Under the pieces are notes generated by a model that did no database searches, was not told where the DNA came from, and saw only the letters and a program-made list of their open reading frames with translations. Source: CADEED01 sp043747835 (GTDB lineage Bacteria > Pseudomonadota > Gammaproteobacteria > Steroidobacterales > Steroidobacteraceae). Taken from it: a stretch of 41,843 nt of DNA. Of the stretch, positions 13,921 through 24,102 are shown in pieces. Positions within the stretch are counted from its first letter, which is position 1, and every line of letters starts with the position of its first letter. The stretch spans positions 1-41,843 of the forward strand of contig JAYTOK010000045.1 in NCBI GenBank assembly GCA_043747835.1, in the 5' to 3' direction. The translations under genes and the position numbers were made by a program.

Positions 13921-15669
13921 CTACCAGTTCAGGTTCACGGTGTAGCGACCGTTGGTCGCGCCCGTTCCACCGCTCCAGTACACGACGCGCACGTAACGCA
14001 CGAGCGCGCCGGTGCCGGTGTTCGTCACGCTACACGCGTCGACGAGACCGGTGCCGCGTTCGCTGCTGCAGATGAGCGAGCCATTGCTGTTGTAGACGAA
14101 CAGGTCGTAGTCGGACGACGAGTTCGGCGTCAGCGTGGAGACCAGCGTGCGTCCCGCGGGCAGCGAGACTCGGTAGTAGTCCGTGTCGCCGCTGCTGCCG
14201 ACGACGCCATTCACCGTCGTGTTGTCGACGCTGATGACCTGCGCCGTGGCACGCGTGTTGTTGGACTCCGTTTCCGCGATCGTGCCCGGCGGCGGATCCG
14301 TCGGCGGTATGGTGCCGAGCGCCGCGTCCACCGCGGCATTCGCATTCACGATGCCCGATCCACACTGCGAACACGTGGCCGGAAATGCCCGCGCCGTGCT
14401 CTGGAGGATCGACGTCACCTCGTCCGGCGTCAGCGTCGACTTCGCCGACAGCATCAGCGCGACGACACCGCTCACGTGCGGCGTGGCCATCGAGGTGCCG
14501 TTGTAGAGCGCGTAGCTGTCCGCGCCGGGCGTGGTCGAGCCGGCGTTCAGCGTGGACAACACGCTGTTGACGCCACCACTGCCGCCGGGCGCCGCGACTT
14601 CCACCGTCGCGCCGAAGTTCGAGTACGACGCCTTGCCGCCATTGCGTCCCGTCGCCGCGACGGTCACGACGCCCGTGCAGTTCGCCGGAGAGAAGTTAGA
14701 CGAATTGGCATTGCTGTTGCCGGCCGCCACGATGACCGACGCGCCGCGCGAACGCGCGGAGTTGATCGCGTTTTGCGTCGTCGCGCCGCAGGCTCCGCCA
14801 CCGCCCAGCGAAATGCTCAGCACCTTGGCGGGATTGGCATTCGCCGGGACGCCGGAGACGCTGCCGCCGGAGGTCCAGACGATCGCGTCCGCGATGTCGG
14901 AGGTGTAGCCACCGCACTTGCCGAGCACGCGCGCGGGCACCACTCTCGAGTTGAACGCGACACCGGCGACGCCGTTGGCGTTGTTCGTCACCGCCGCGAT
15001 CGTGCCGGCCACGTGCGTGCCGTGCCAGCTCGACGATTCGAAGGCCGCCGGATCGCCGGGAGCGCACTCACCCGCGTTGATCCAGTCGCCCGGATCGCTG
15101 GCGTCGCTGTCGCGGCCGTCGCCGTCATTCGCGACGAACGTGTCGCCGATGAAGTCGTATCCCGGAAGGAGGTTGGCGGCGAGATCTGCGTGCGGACGAT
15201 AGCCCGTGTCGATCACCGCGACGACGACGCCCGTGCCCGTGGCCTTGTCCCAAGCGGCCGGCGCGTTGATGCCGCCGGTGGCCTCGAAGTAGTGCCACTG
15301 CTCGTTGTAACGGGTGTCGTTCGGCGTGAGCGTGCGTCGCATGATGCGATCGGGCTCCGCGTACTCGACGTTCGGATCGCTCGCGGCGATGTCCGCTGCG
15401 AGGCGCTCCGCATCCGCAAGCGACAGCCGCCGGTCGGCGCGCAGCACCTGCGAGCCGAGCGCGGTCGTGCGCACGCGGCTCATCGCGACGCCGAAGCGCG
15501 CGGCCGACAGATCCGCGCCGCGCGCCTGCGTGGCCTGCGCCGCCGCGGTCGCCGGAGCGGTCCGGTATTTGACGATGATCCGGTCGGTGAAATTGGCGTC
15601 GGCCGCCATGGCCGCGCTGCACGAACACAAAATCAGGGCGAGCGCCCCTTTGATATTCAGGCGAATCAT
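13921..15669 (-). CDS. Secreted subtilisin-like (S8) serine protease with C-terminal PPC domain
   Basis: This 582-residue extracellular protease starts with a signal peptide (about 1-22). A short inhibitor_I9-like propeptide (about 25-110) follows. The S8 catalytic domain has D154 (AVIDTGYRPH), H216 (WHGTHVAGT) and S393 (NGTSMATPHVSG). The C-terminal PPC domain (about 462-582, from ETESNNTRATAQVIS to RYTVNLNW) is normally removed during maturation. Catalytic residues are complete. The start has an AGGGAG Shine-Dalgarno sequence. It stands alone, convergent with the M23 gene, with a long 5' region (15670-16080). It probably serves nutrition or predation on extracellular protein; the true substrate is unknown. 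Confidence 0.95.
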   Translation of the reverse strand: MIRLNIKGALALILCSCSAAMAADANFTDRIIVKYRTAPATAAAQATQARGADLSAARFGVAMSRVRTTALGSQVLRADRRLSLADAERLAADIAASDPNVEYAEPDRIMRRTLTPNDTRYNEQWHYFEATGGINAPAAWDKATGTGVVVAVIDTGYRPHADLAANLLPGYDFIGDTFVANDGDGRDSDASDPGDWINAGECAPGDPAAFESSSWHGTHVAGTIAAVTNNANGVAGVAFNSRVVPARVLGKCGGYTSDIADAIVWTSGGSVSGVPANANPAKVLSISLGGGGACGATTQNAINSARSRGASVIVAAGNSNANSSNFSPANCTGVVTVAATGRNGGKASYSNFGATVEVAAPGGSGGVNSVLSTLNAGSTTPGADSYALYNGTSMATPHVSGVVALMLSAKSTLTPDEVTSILQSTARAFPATCSQCGSGIVNANAAVDAALGTIPPTDPPPGTIAETESNNTRATAQVISVDNTTVNGVVGSSGDTDYYRVSLPAGRTLVSTLTPNSSSDYDLFVYNSNGSLICSSERGTGLVDACSVTNTGTGALVRYVRVVYWSGGTGATNGRYTVNLNW

Positions 15670-16020
15670 AAATCTCCCTTACAGCTGATGTTTTGGCTGG
15701 GGAGACCCGGCAACGGCGGAGGTGACGGTGAAAACCCGGGACGCGACTGGCTCGGCGCTACCTTGCGCTGTGGAAAGAAGCATCCTGCATTTCCCTCGCA
15801 ACTAACTAACTGTTGCAGGGTCTTCCCGGGTCGCGAAAGCCATCCCTGGTCAACCTTGCGCGTGGGACAACGCTAGGCCCGAGTGCGGGACATTGCAAGC
15901 TTGTAGATTTCACGTGAGGCAATTTGGCCTCGGGTGAAACCCTGATGTCGGCGATCGTCGACAATGCGGAGGTGACGCTCTGTCACGCTTGCACGAAGCG
16001 TGTCCGCGGAGTAGTGAGGC
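15670..16020 (-). promoter_or_regulatory. Long 5' region of the S8 protease gene
   Basis: About 350 bp without a gene separate the protease start from the repeat after der. A hairpin at 15793-15820 (CCCTGCAAC and GTTGCGAGGG around AGTTAGTTA on the minus strand) is the clearest structure. Two copies of CCCGGGNCGCG flank it at about 15738 and 15827. I do not recognise a riboswitch and could not assign a promoter. A regulated leader for the secreted protease is plausible but unproven. Confidence 0.35.
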
Positions 16021-16073
16021 GCAGGGGTCAGGCCCCATTTCGGCGCTACGTCGAAATGGGGCCTGACCCCTGC
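16021..16073. terminator. Perfect 22-bp inverted repeat downstream of der
   Basis: Positions 16021-16042 and 16052-16073 are exact reverse complements around a 9-nt loop. Each arm contains GGGGTCAGGCCCCATTTCG or its complement. It begins 8 bp after the der stop codon, so a transcript from the der cluster would end in this very stable hairpin. No run of T follows. It resembles the G4-C4 palindromes at 11453-11566 and 13889-13914 in style and may belong to a repeat family reused as a transcript end. Confidence 0.65.
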
Positions 16074-16080
16074 GCGCTAG

Positions 16081-17553
16081 CTACTTGCGCTTCTTCGTGC
16101 GTCCACGCGGCGCGCCGCGCGGCGGCTGCTTGGCGGCGCCCTTCTTCGCCGGACGTTTCGCGCGATCCTTGGTGATGCGCCGCTCGCGTCTTTCCTTCTG
16201 CGAGGTCTTGAGACCGCGCTTCTCCACGGGCTTGTCCTTGAGATAAGGATTCACGTCGCTGCGGAATTCCACCGCGACCGGCGTCGCGAACAGATCGAAC
16301 TCCTCGCGAAACATGTTCGCGAGATAGCGCTTGTACGACTCGGGCACGTGCGCGGCCTGGCTACCGTGCACGACGATGCGCGGCGGATTCTTCCCGCCCT
16401 GGTGCGCATAGCGCAGGCGGATGCGCCGACCGCGCACGATCGGCGGCTGGTGCTGCGTCATCGCGCGCTCCATCGCCTTCGTGAGCTGCGGCGTCTTCAT
16501 CTGCCGCATCGCCGCGTCGTACGCGCGGATCATCGACGCCACCAGATCGCCGACGGCGGTGCCATGCCGCGCGCTCACGAAATGCATCGGAGCCCAGGGC
16601 ACGAAATCGATCTTCAGCGTGAGCAGCCGCCGGATCTCGTCGCGCTTTTCGAGCGGAATGTTGTCCCACTTGTTCACGGCGAGGATCAGCGCGCGGCCGC
16701 GCGACAGCGCCAGACCCAGCACGCTCGCATCCTGCTCGCCGATCGAGTCCTGCGCATCGACGACCATCGTGACGACGTGCGCCTCGGCGATCGCCTGCAA
16801 GGTCTTCGACACCGAGAGGATTTCGATCTCGTCGTCGATCTTCGCGCGACGCCGCACGCCGGCGGTGTCGATCATCGTGAACTCGCGGCCGTCGCGTTCG
16901 AACGGCACGAAAATGCTGTCGCGCGTGGTTCCCGCCACTTCGCTCGTGATCAGGCGGTCGTCTCCGATGAGGCGATTGATGAGCGTGGACTTGCCGACGT
17001 TCGGGCGGCCGATGACCGCGATGCGAATGCGGCCGTCCTCGTTCTGTTCGCCCGGCGGCGTGTCGGGAATCCCGGCGAGCACGATGTCCATGAGCTCTTC
17101 GCAGCCCGAACCGTGCGTGGCCGAGATCGCGAACGGCTCGCCGAGACCGATGCTGTGGAAGTCCGCGCCGGCGAGACCCGCTTCGAGTCCTTCCGCCTTG
17201 TTCACCGCGAGGAACACGGGCTTGCCCGAGCGGCGCAGTTCATTCGCGAAGAACTGATCCTGCGGCGTGAGACCGGAACGCGCGTCGGCGACGAAGATCA
17301 GCCGGTCGGCTTCCCTGATCGCGTGCTCGGTCTGGATGCGCATGAGCGCGTCCATTCCACTCGGATTTTCAACCAGTCCGCCGGTGTCGATGCAGACGTA
17401 CTGCACGGGACCCAGCAGGCCATAGCCGTACTGGCGATCGCGAGTGACGCCCGGCACGTCCGCGACGATCGCGTCGCGCGTTCTCGTGAGCGTATTGAAG
17501 AGCGTGGACTTGCCGACATTCGGCCGTCCGACGATCGCAACGACCGGCAGCAT
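16081..17553 (-). CDS. der: Ribosome biogenesis GTPase Der (EngA)
   Basis: An essential GTPase that assists maturation of the 50S subunit. The 490 residues hold two tandem G domains, each with a P-loop GRPNVGKST (near residue 9 and near residue 185), DTGG/DTAG switch motifs and NKAE/NKWD specificity motifs. The KH-like C-terminal domain follows. The tail is extended and very basic (KERRERRITKDRAKRPAKKG onward, about 445-490), likely contacting rRNA. It is the last gene of the minus-strand cluster, 15 bp after bamB, the common bamB-der order in gammaproteobacteria. Confidence 0.98.
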   Translation of the reverse strand: MLPVVAIVGRPNVGKSTLFNTLTRTRDAIVADVPGVTRDRQYGYGLLGPVQYVCIDTGGLVENPSGMDALMRIQTEHAIREADRLIFVADARSGLTPQDQFFANELRRSGKPVFLAVNKAEGLEAGLAGADFHSIGLGEPFAISATHGSGCEELMDIVLAGIPDTPPGEQNEDGRIRIAVIGRPNVGKSTLINRLIGDDRLITSEVAGTTRDSIFVPFERDGREFTMIDTAGVRRRAKIDDEIEILSVSKTLQAIAEAHVVTMVVDAQDSIGEQDASVLGLALSRGRALILAVNKWDNIPLEKRDEIRRLLTLKIDFVPWAPMHFVSARHGTAVGDLVASMIRAYDAAMRQMKTPQLTKAMERAMTQHQPPIVRGRRIRLRYAHQGGKNPPRIVVHGSQAAHVPESYKRYLANMFREEFDLFATPVAVEFRSDVNPYLKDKPVEKRGLKTSQKERRERRITKDRAKRPAKKGAAKQPPRGAPRGRTKKRK

Positions 17554-17568
17554 TGAGAGTTCTGCCCC

Positions 17569-18822
17569 TTAGCCGCCGGGCGCTGGCGCGGCCGGCTCGG
17601 GAGCGGCAGGAATCGCCGCAGGCGCTTGCGTCGCGGAAGGCGCGGCCATCTTCGCGGCACGCGCCGCAACGGGCACGCCGCGGAAGGCCGCGAGATCGCC
17701 CTTGTCGGTGATCACGTAGAGCATTCCATCGACGGCCAACGGCGCGTTCGTGACGCGATTGCCGCCCGTCTTCGCGCGGCCGGCGGGAGTGCCCGTCGTG
17801 CGATCGAACCAGTGCACGTAACCGTCGAGATCCGCGACGACGACGTACTCGCCGACGACGGCGGGCGCGGAGAGGCTGCGGAATTTGAGCGACTCGTCGC
17901 GCCAGACTTCGACACCGGTGCGACGCTTGAGTGCGATCAACTCGCCCTTCGAACCGGCGATGTACATCTGTTCGTCGTCGACGTCGACGCCGCGATAGCT
18001 GGAGATCTCGCGCGTCCACCAGACCTGACCCGAGTCGATCGCGAGCATCGCCGCGCGGCCCTGAAAGCCCACGACGAACACGTCATCACCGACGACCTTC
18101 ACGGCGGCATCGATGTCATTGAGACGCTCGAGCTCCGTCCGGCCGCGGGGCGGCGAGACGGGCGAATCCCAGACGGTGCCGCCGTCCGCGAGACTCACCG
18201 CGAGCACGCGTCCATTGTCGAAACCGGAGAGCGCAATGTCGCGCGCGATGACCGGCGCCGCGGCGCCACGCAATGTCAGACGCGGGATCTGCTGCTCGGC
18301 GGACCAGATTTCCTTGCCGTCAGCGATCGCGAGCGCATGCAGTTTTCCATCGACCGTGCGTACGACGACCGCGCTGCCTGCGACAGCGGGCGCGGACAGC
18401 ACTTCGCCTTTAACGTTCGCCTTCCAGCGCTGCGCGCCGTTGTCCGCGGCGAGCGCGATCACCTGACCGTCCGCCGATCCCACGACGACGATCTCGCTGC
18501 CGACGCCCGTGCCACCCGCGAGCGCAAGCTCGGTCTTCGTGCGCCAGATCTGTCTACCCGTCTTGAGATCGAATCCGGCGACGTCACCATCACGGCCCGC
18601 CGCGTACACGCGGCCGTCCGCGCTCGCGAGACCCAGTCCCAGACGCAACTTCTTGCCGCCGCCGCCGACACTCGCGCTCCAGACTTTCTGGATGCGCACC
18701 GACGGCGATTTGATGTCGGTGAGATCGACGGGCAGATCGACTTTCTTGCTCTTGTCGCTGCAGGCGACGAGCGCCAGACAACCGATGACGGCGGCGGCGA
18801 GCAGCGATGCGCTGTGTTTCAT
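17569..18822 (-). CDS. bamB: Outer-membrane assembly lipoprotein BamB
   Basis: This is the beta-propeller lipoprotein of the BAM complex, which inserts beta-barrel proteins into the outer membrane. The 417 residues begin with a lipoprotein signal ending LALVAC (Cys at about 21). PQQ-like propeller repeats fill about 45-385, with recurrent phrases such as GRVYAAGRDGDVAGFDLKTG and GELIALKRRTGVEVWR. The C-terminus is extended by an Ala/Pro-rich tail (about 388-417) not usual in E. coli BamB. Its ATG overlaps the yfgM stop (TGATG), so the two are translationally coupled. Confidence 0.96.
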   Translation of the reverse strand: MKHSASLLAAAVIGCLALVACSDKSKKVDLPVDLTDIKSPSVRIQKVWSASVGGGGKKLRLGLGLASADGRVYAAGRDGDVAGFDLKTGRQIWRTKTELALAGGTGVGSEIVVVGSADGQVIALAADNGAQRWKANVKGEVLSAPAVAGSAVVVRTVDGKLHALAIADGKEIWSAEQQIPRLTLRGAAAPVIARDIALSGFDNGRVLAVSLADGGTVWDSPVSPPRGRTELERLNDIDAAVKVVGDDVFVVGFQGRAAMLAIDSGQVWWTREISSYRGVDVDDEQMYIAGSKGELIALKRRTGVEVWRDESLKFRSLSAPAVVGEYVVVADLDGYVHWFDRTTGTPAGRAKTGGNRVTNAPLAVDGMLYVITDKGDLAAFRGVPVAARAAKMAAPSATQAPAAIPAAPEPAAPAPGG

Positions 18823-19490
18823 CAGGAATCCTGTGGTGCGTTTTCATCCGGCGCCTTGGGAGGTGTTCCGCCCAGGTCGCGAATCTTGAGGTCGAGCAGG
18901 TCCGTGTCGATGCGACCCTTGTTGTCGCCGGTGCGTGCCGCGAGGTACTCGCGCAGCGCTCCCGCGCGATCGCCCTTGGCGAGCAGGACATCTCCGCGCG
19001 CGTCGGCGAGACGCGTCGAAAATTCCCCGGCATCGGTGACGGTCAGCGTCGCGAGAGCGTCGTCGAACTTCGACTGCGCCGCCTGCACGCGCGCCAGCCG
19101 CACACGGGCAACCATGCTGAGTTCCTTGTCCTTCGCGCCGTCCATCACGGACTTGAGACCGGCAGCGGCCTTGTCGAGTTCATTCTGTTCGACCTGGACG
19201 CGCGCCGCGATCAGGGTCGACAGGGACGCATACGGCGTCCAGTCGTAGTCGCGGTTGAGTTCATCGACTATGGTCATCGCGCGAGGACGGTCGTTGCGCT
19301 GGAACGCATCGATCATCTCCTCGTAGCGCGCGGAGGCGGTCTGCGCCTGCGTGACCTGACGGCCTTCGTACCAGCGCCAACCATACAGGCCGCCCAATCC
19401 GATGGCGCAGCCCGTGATGATCCACAGGCCATTTTCCTTGAGCCAAGCCTTGGCTCTTTCCCATTGTTCGCTTTCGCTGTAGTCGCTCAC
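18822..19490 (-). CDS. yfgM: YfgM-family TPR membrane protein (ancillary SecYEG translocon subunit)
   Basis: A 222-residue inner-membrane protein with one N-terminal transmembrane segment (about 22-40, LWIITGCAIGLGGLYGW) and a periplasmic tetratricopeptide-like domain (DUF2133, about 45-205). In E. coli YfgM associates with SecYEG and PpiD and is thought to help chaperone delivery. The context hisS-yfgM-bamB-der is the standard gammaproteobacterial order. The start overlaps the hisS stop by 4 bp (ATGA). The sequence is complete. Confidence 0.93.
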   Translation of the reverse strand: MSDYSESEQWERAKAWLKENGLWIITGCAIGLGGLYGWRWYEGRQVTQAQTASARYEEMIDAFQRNDRPRAMTIVDELNRDYDWTPYASLSTLIAARVQVEQNELDKAAAGLKSVMDGAKDKELSMVARVRLARVQAAQSKFDDALATLTVTDAGEFSTRLADARGDVLLAKGDRAGALREYLAARTGDNKGRIDTDLLDLKIRDLGGTPPKAPDENAPQDS

Positions 19491-20770
19491 GTCGATCTCC
19501 TGAAAAACTCGTCCACCCGCGCCGTGAGTTCGGCAACGGGGTATTCGGTCTGGGTTGTTTCCGCGCCTCGCAGCGGCTTGAGCGCAATGACGCCCCGAGC
19601 GAGCTCGTCGTCCCCCACGATGAGCCCCAGCCGCGCCCCCGATTCGTCAGCGCGGCGGAACTGTGTCTTGAACTTGGCCGATCCGCAATGGACGACCACG
19701 CCGCGGCCCGGAAATGCGTCGCGGAGGCGGTCGGCCAGGACCAGAGCGGTCCGCTGAGCGCCCTCGCCCTGGGCCATCACGAAGACCTCCGGAGGCTGCG
19801 CGGGCGGCGCCGTGTTGGCTAGCTTCACGAGCTCGACCACCCGCTCCACGCCCATGGCGAAGCCGACGGCCGGGGTCGCATCGCCGCCCATTTGCGCGAT
19901 GAGGCCGTCGTATCGGCCACCCGAGCACACCGCGTCCTGGCTGCCGAGCGCGTCGGTGATCCACTCGAACACCGTGCGCGAGTAGTAATCGAGGCCGCGG
20001 ACCAGCCGCGGATTCACTGTGTACGCGATGCCGAGCGCATCGAGCCCCGCCTTGACCTCGGCGAAATGGACCTGCGATTCCGCGTCGAGATGATCGGTGA
20101 GCACCGGCGCGCCCTTCACGATTTCCTGCGTCGGCGGATGCTTGCTGTCGAGGATGCGCAGCGGATTGCCTTCGAGGCGGCGCTTGCCGTCGTCGTCCAG
20201 CTTGTCGAGGTGCGAACGAAAATAATCCTGCAACAACGCGCGGTACGCCTTGCGCGACTCGGAGGTGCCGAGCGAATTGATCTGCAGTGTCACGCGCGTG
20301 AGACCGAGCAGCTTCCAGAATCGCGCGGAGAGCGCGATCAGTTCGATGTCGACGTCGGGGCCCGCGAAGCCGATTGCCTCGACGTCCACCTGATTGAACT
20401 GGCGGAAGCGGCCCTTCTGCGGCTTTTCGTGCCGGAACATGGGTCCCGAGCACCACAGTTTCAGACGCGCCCCGCGCAACAGGCCATTCGAGATGGCGGC
20501 ACGCACGACGCCGGCCGTCGCCTCGGGGCGCAGCGTCAAACTATCGCCGCCCGCGTCCGTGAAGGTGTACATCTCCTTCTCGACGACATCGGTGAACTCG
20601 CCGATCGCGCGCTTGAATAGTTCGGTGTGCTCGACGACGGGCACGCGCATCTCGCCGTAACCGTACGCCGAGAGCACCGCCGCGCAGGTGCGCTCGACGT
20701 GCTGCCAGACGGAGATGTCGTCCTGCAGGACGTCTTTCATGCCGGTGACCGGCGGGATATGGCGGGACAT
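19487..20770 (-). CDS. hisS: Histidyl-tRNA synthetase
   Basis: A class II aminoacyl-tRNA synthetase, cytoplasmic homodimer, charging tRNA-His. The 427 residues show motif 2 (SGPMFRHEKPQKGRFRQFNQ, about 108-127), the histidine A loops (LVRGLDYYSRTVFEW, about 256-270) and motif 3 (VGFAMGVERV). The C-terminal anticodon-binding domain spans about 325-425. The start has an AAGGA Shine-Dalgarno sequence. The 48-bp gap from rodZ contains a short direct repeat (CCGCCTCCATAAAA twice on the minus strand). Confidence 0.98.
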   Translation of the reverse strand: MSRHIPPVTGMKDVLQDDISVWQHVERTCAAVLSAYGYGEMRVPVVEHTELFKRAIGEFTDVVEKEMYTFTDAGGDSLTLRPEATAGVVRAAISNGLLRGARLKLWCSGPMFRHEKPQKGRFRQFNQVDVEAIGFAGPDVDIELIALSARFWKLLGLTRVTLQINSLGTSESRKAYRALLQDYFRSHLDKLDDDGKRRLEGNPLRILDSKHPPTQEIVKGAPVLTDHLDAESQVHFAEVKAGLDALGIAYTVNPRLVRGLDYYSRTVFEWITDALGSQDAVCSGGRYDGLIAQMGGDATPAVGFAMGVERVVELVKLANTAPPAQPPEVFVMAQGEGAQRTALVLADRLRDAFPGRGVVVHCGSAKFKTQFRRADESGARLGLIVGDDELARGVIALKPLRGAETTQTEYPVAELTARVDEFFRRST

Positions 20771-20818
20771 CGTCCTTGTTTCTATTTTTTTATGGAGGCG
20801 GGTTTTATGGAGGCGGAG

Positions 20819-21694
20819 TTATTGACGCGCGCGGGACAGCGAGCCGGAACGGTTCACGACGAAGCGCGCGCCTTCGCCGTCCAGCGCCGCGTCGGGAATC
20901 TCGCGAGACTTGCCATCGACTTCGACCGTGACCCCGGCAGCGCTGCCAAGCACGACGCGCAAGGGACCGCGCCCTTCGACACTCTGCACGCTGCCCGCGC
21001 TCGCGATGTCGTAGTACAGGCGCTCGCCGCGCGAATCGTAGATCTCGATCCAGCTCTCGCTCGCGAGCTGCAGGCGCAGCCGTGTCGGCCGCGCGGACGT
21101 TTCGGGTTTCGGAGTTTCGGTGGGAGCGGGCGCAGGTGCCGGCGCAACGGCCGCCGCGGCCGGCGCGGCAGTCCTTTCCTGCCCAGGCTGCATGCCGGCG
21201 AGCGAGGTCGCGTCGGGCACCGCGGTGGCTTCGTCAGAGGCGACTTCCACGGGAGTTCCATCGGCGTCCGCATCGTTCACGCCAGGCTTGGAGCCCGAGA
21301 ATATCCACCAGATGCACATCGCGAGCACGGCCGCGCTTCCCAGCCCCACCAACGGCGTGACGAGACGGCGCGGATCGGAGCGGCGCTCGGCATGCGGAAT
21401 CCGCGTGAGATCGGGCGTCGGCGGGCGAACGCTGCGCGACTTGTCGAAAATCTCGACGAGCTCGAGGCCGGGTTCGCCGACGAAATCCGCATAGCGTCGC
21501 AGGTGACCGCGCACGTAGACGGGCGGGCCAAGCTCCGCGAATCGATCCGCCTCGAGGGCCTCGATGACCTTGTTGTCGAGGTGCAGCTTCTCGGCGGCCG
21601 CCGCGATCGACAGACCCGAGCGCTCACGCCCGGCGCGCAATCGTTCGCCGATCGAACGCGGCTGCGGCGCGGCAGTTGCGGGAATCTCTTCCAT
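20819..21694 (-). CDS. rodZ: Cytoskeleton protein RodZ (HTH and DUF4115 domains)
   Basis: A bitopic inner-membrane protein linking MreB to the cell-wall elongation machinery. The 291 residues have a cytoplasmic helix-turn-helix domain (about 15-85, with ERLRAGRERSGLSIAAAAEKL). A basic juxtamembrane stretch, one transmembrane segment (about 115-135) and an Ala/Pro-rich linker (about 165-200) follow. The periplasmic DUF4115 domain covers about 205-285. The position between pilW and hisS is the usual one. It implies a rod-shaped cell. It follows pilW after 5 bp. Confidence 0.94.
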   Translation of the reverse strand: MEEIPATAAPQPRSIGERLRAGRERSGLSIAAAAEKLHLDNKVIEALEADRFAELGPPVYVRGHLRRYADFVGEPGLELVEIFDKSRSVRPPTPDLTRIPHAERRSDPRRLVTPLVGLGSAAVLAMCIWWIFSGSKPGVNDADADGTPVEVASDEATAVPDATSLAGMQPGQERTAAPAAAAVAPAPAPAPTETPKPETSARPTRLRLQLASESWIEIYDSRGERLYYDIASAGSVQSVEGRGPLRVVLGSAAGVTVEVDGKSREIPDAALDGEGARFVVNRSGSLSRARQ

Positions 21695-21699
21695 CGAGG

Positions 21700-22457
21700 T
21701 CAGGGCGTCCGCTTGAGCGAGCGCGCCTGCGGAGAATCCGCGAATTCCAGACGCAGCGTGCGCGTGAATTTTTCTTCGGCCATCTTGTCCTTCTGCGCGC
21801 GCGCGACGCTCACGCCCGCGTACAACACGTCCGCATTGGGCCGGAACGCGTTCAGATAGGTGTCGACGACCTTGCGCGCCTCGGCCGGTTGCTCGCGCTC
21901 GAGGTAGAGGTTCGCCAGTTGCGCGGTCGGCTCGCTGTAGTTCGGCTTCACCTTGATCGCGGCGACGAACTTCTGCTGCGCCTCATCCAGACGCTTCGCG
22001 CCCCGCAGGCAAACGCCCGCATTGCTGAGCGCCACCTCGGGCGTCGGGTAGTACTTGTTGGTGGCGACCGCAGCGAATCGCTCGACGCCTTCGTCGACAC
22101 GATTGTTCTTGCAGAGGTAGATCGCGTAGTTGTTGGAGATGTCCGGACGTTCGGGCGCGAGGCGCAGCGCTTCGCGGAAATGTTTGTCGGCGAGCGGCTT
22201 GTCGCCGGTGCGGTCGTAGAGCAGGCCCAGGCTGGTGTGCACATCCGGGTCGCGCGGGTTCTGCTTCGCGGAGCGCTCGAGCTTCTCCCGCGCGATCGCG
22301 AACTTGCCCTGCTGTAGATAGGCGGTGCCGAGCTGGATGTTGAGCTTCGCGGCCGCTTCCTTCGGATCTTCCTGCTTCAGCGGTTTGCGGCCATCAGCGC
22401 TGACGCAGGCGGACAGCGCCGCCACGGCGATCAGGGTGAGGAGGCGAAGCCCTGTGT

Positions 22458-22461
<4 letters not shown>
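21700..22461 (-). CDS. pilW: Type IV pilus biogenesis/stability lipoprotein PilW (PilF)
   Basis: A 253-residue TPR lipoprotein, the pilotin that guides the PilQ secretin to the outer membrane. The signal ends LSACVS (Cys at about 19). At least five tetratricopeptide repeats follow (about 38-240), with typical LGTAYLQQGKFAIAREKLER and LGLLYDRTGDKPLADKHFRE units. The start overlaps the rlmN stop by 4 bp (ATGA). It suggests that the organism makes type IV pili, although no other pil genes are in the window. Confidence 0.93.
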
Positions 22462-23570
<1,109 letters not shown>

Positions 23571-23574
23571 CGGA

Positions 23575-24003
23575 TCATCCGCGCGGACAGAGCTCCGTCT
23601 CGCGGAAGAAATACGCGATTTCTTTCGCGGCGGTCTCAGGTGCGTCCGAACCGTGAACGGTGTTCGCTTCGATGCTCTGCGCGAGGTCGGCGCGGATCGT
23701 GCCAGGAGCTGCCTTCTTCGGATCCGTGGCGCCCATGATCTCGCGGTTCTTCGCGATCGCGCCTTCGCCTTCGAGCACCTGCAGGAGCACCGGACCCGAG
23801 GTCATGTACTTCACGAGGTCCTTGAAGAACGGACGCGCGGCGTGCACGGCGTAGAAACCTTCGGCGTCGCGCTGCGAGAGGTGCTGCAGGCGCGCGGCCA
23901 CGACCTTGAGTCCGGCCTTTTCGAAACGGCCCAAGACTTCGCCGATCAGGTTGCGGGCAACGCCGTCAGGTTTGACGATGGAGAAAGTGCGCTCGAGCGC
24001 CAT
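23575..24003 (-). CDS. ndk: Nucleoside diphosphate kinase
   Basis: The enzyme transfers the gamma phosphate between nucleoside di- and triphosphates through a phosphohistidine. The 142 residues include ERTFSIVKPDGVARN at the N-terminus and active-site H117 in NTVHGSD. The length is standard. It is the first gene of the long minus-strand cluster reaching to der. The 99-bp gap from the iscA-type gene (24004-24102) probably contains its promoter, though I cannot point to one with confidence. Confidence 0.98.
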   Translation of the reverse strand: MALERTFSIVKPDGVARNLIGEVLGRFEKAGLKVVAARLQHLSQRDAEGFYAVHAARPFFKDLVKYMTSGPVLLQVLEGEGAIAKNREIMGATDPKKAAPGTIRADLAQSIEANTVHGSDAPETAAKEIAYFFRETELCPRG

Positions 24004-24102
24004 GAAGAGATCCTTTGTGGGGGTTCTGAAGGCGCGCGATTGTACCGGCCGGAGGCACGGTTCGCGAGTTAACTCGCTGAAAACCCGGCGAAAGCGGCGG
24101 GG

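Noticed and set aside
15670..15920. A cyclic-di-GMP riboswitch in the S8 protease leader
   Set aside because: I looked for the conserved GEMM core and tetraloop segments on the minus strand and did not find them in order; only a simple hairpin is supported.
20771..20818. Two direct copies of CCGCCTCCATAAAA between rodZ and hisS taken as a regulatory site
   Set aside because: The gap is only 48 bp inside a dense operon and the repeat is short; a slippage duplication is the simplest explanation.
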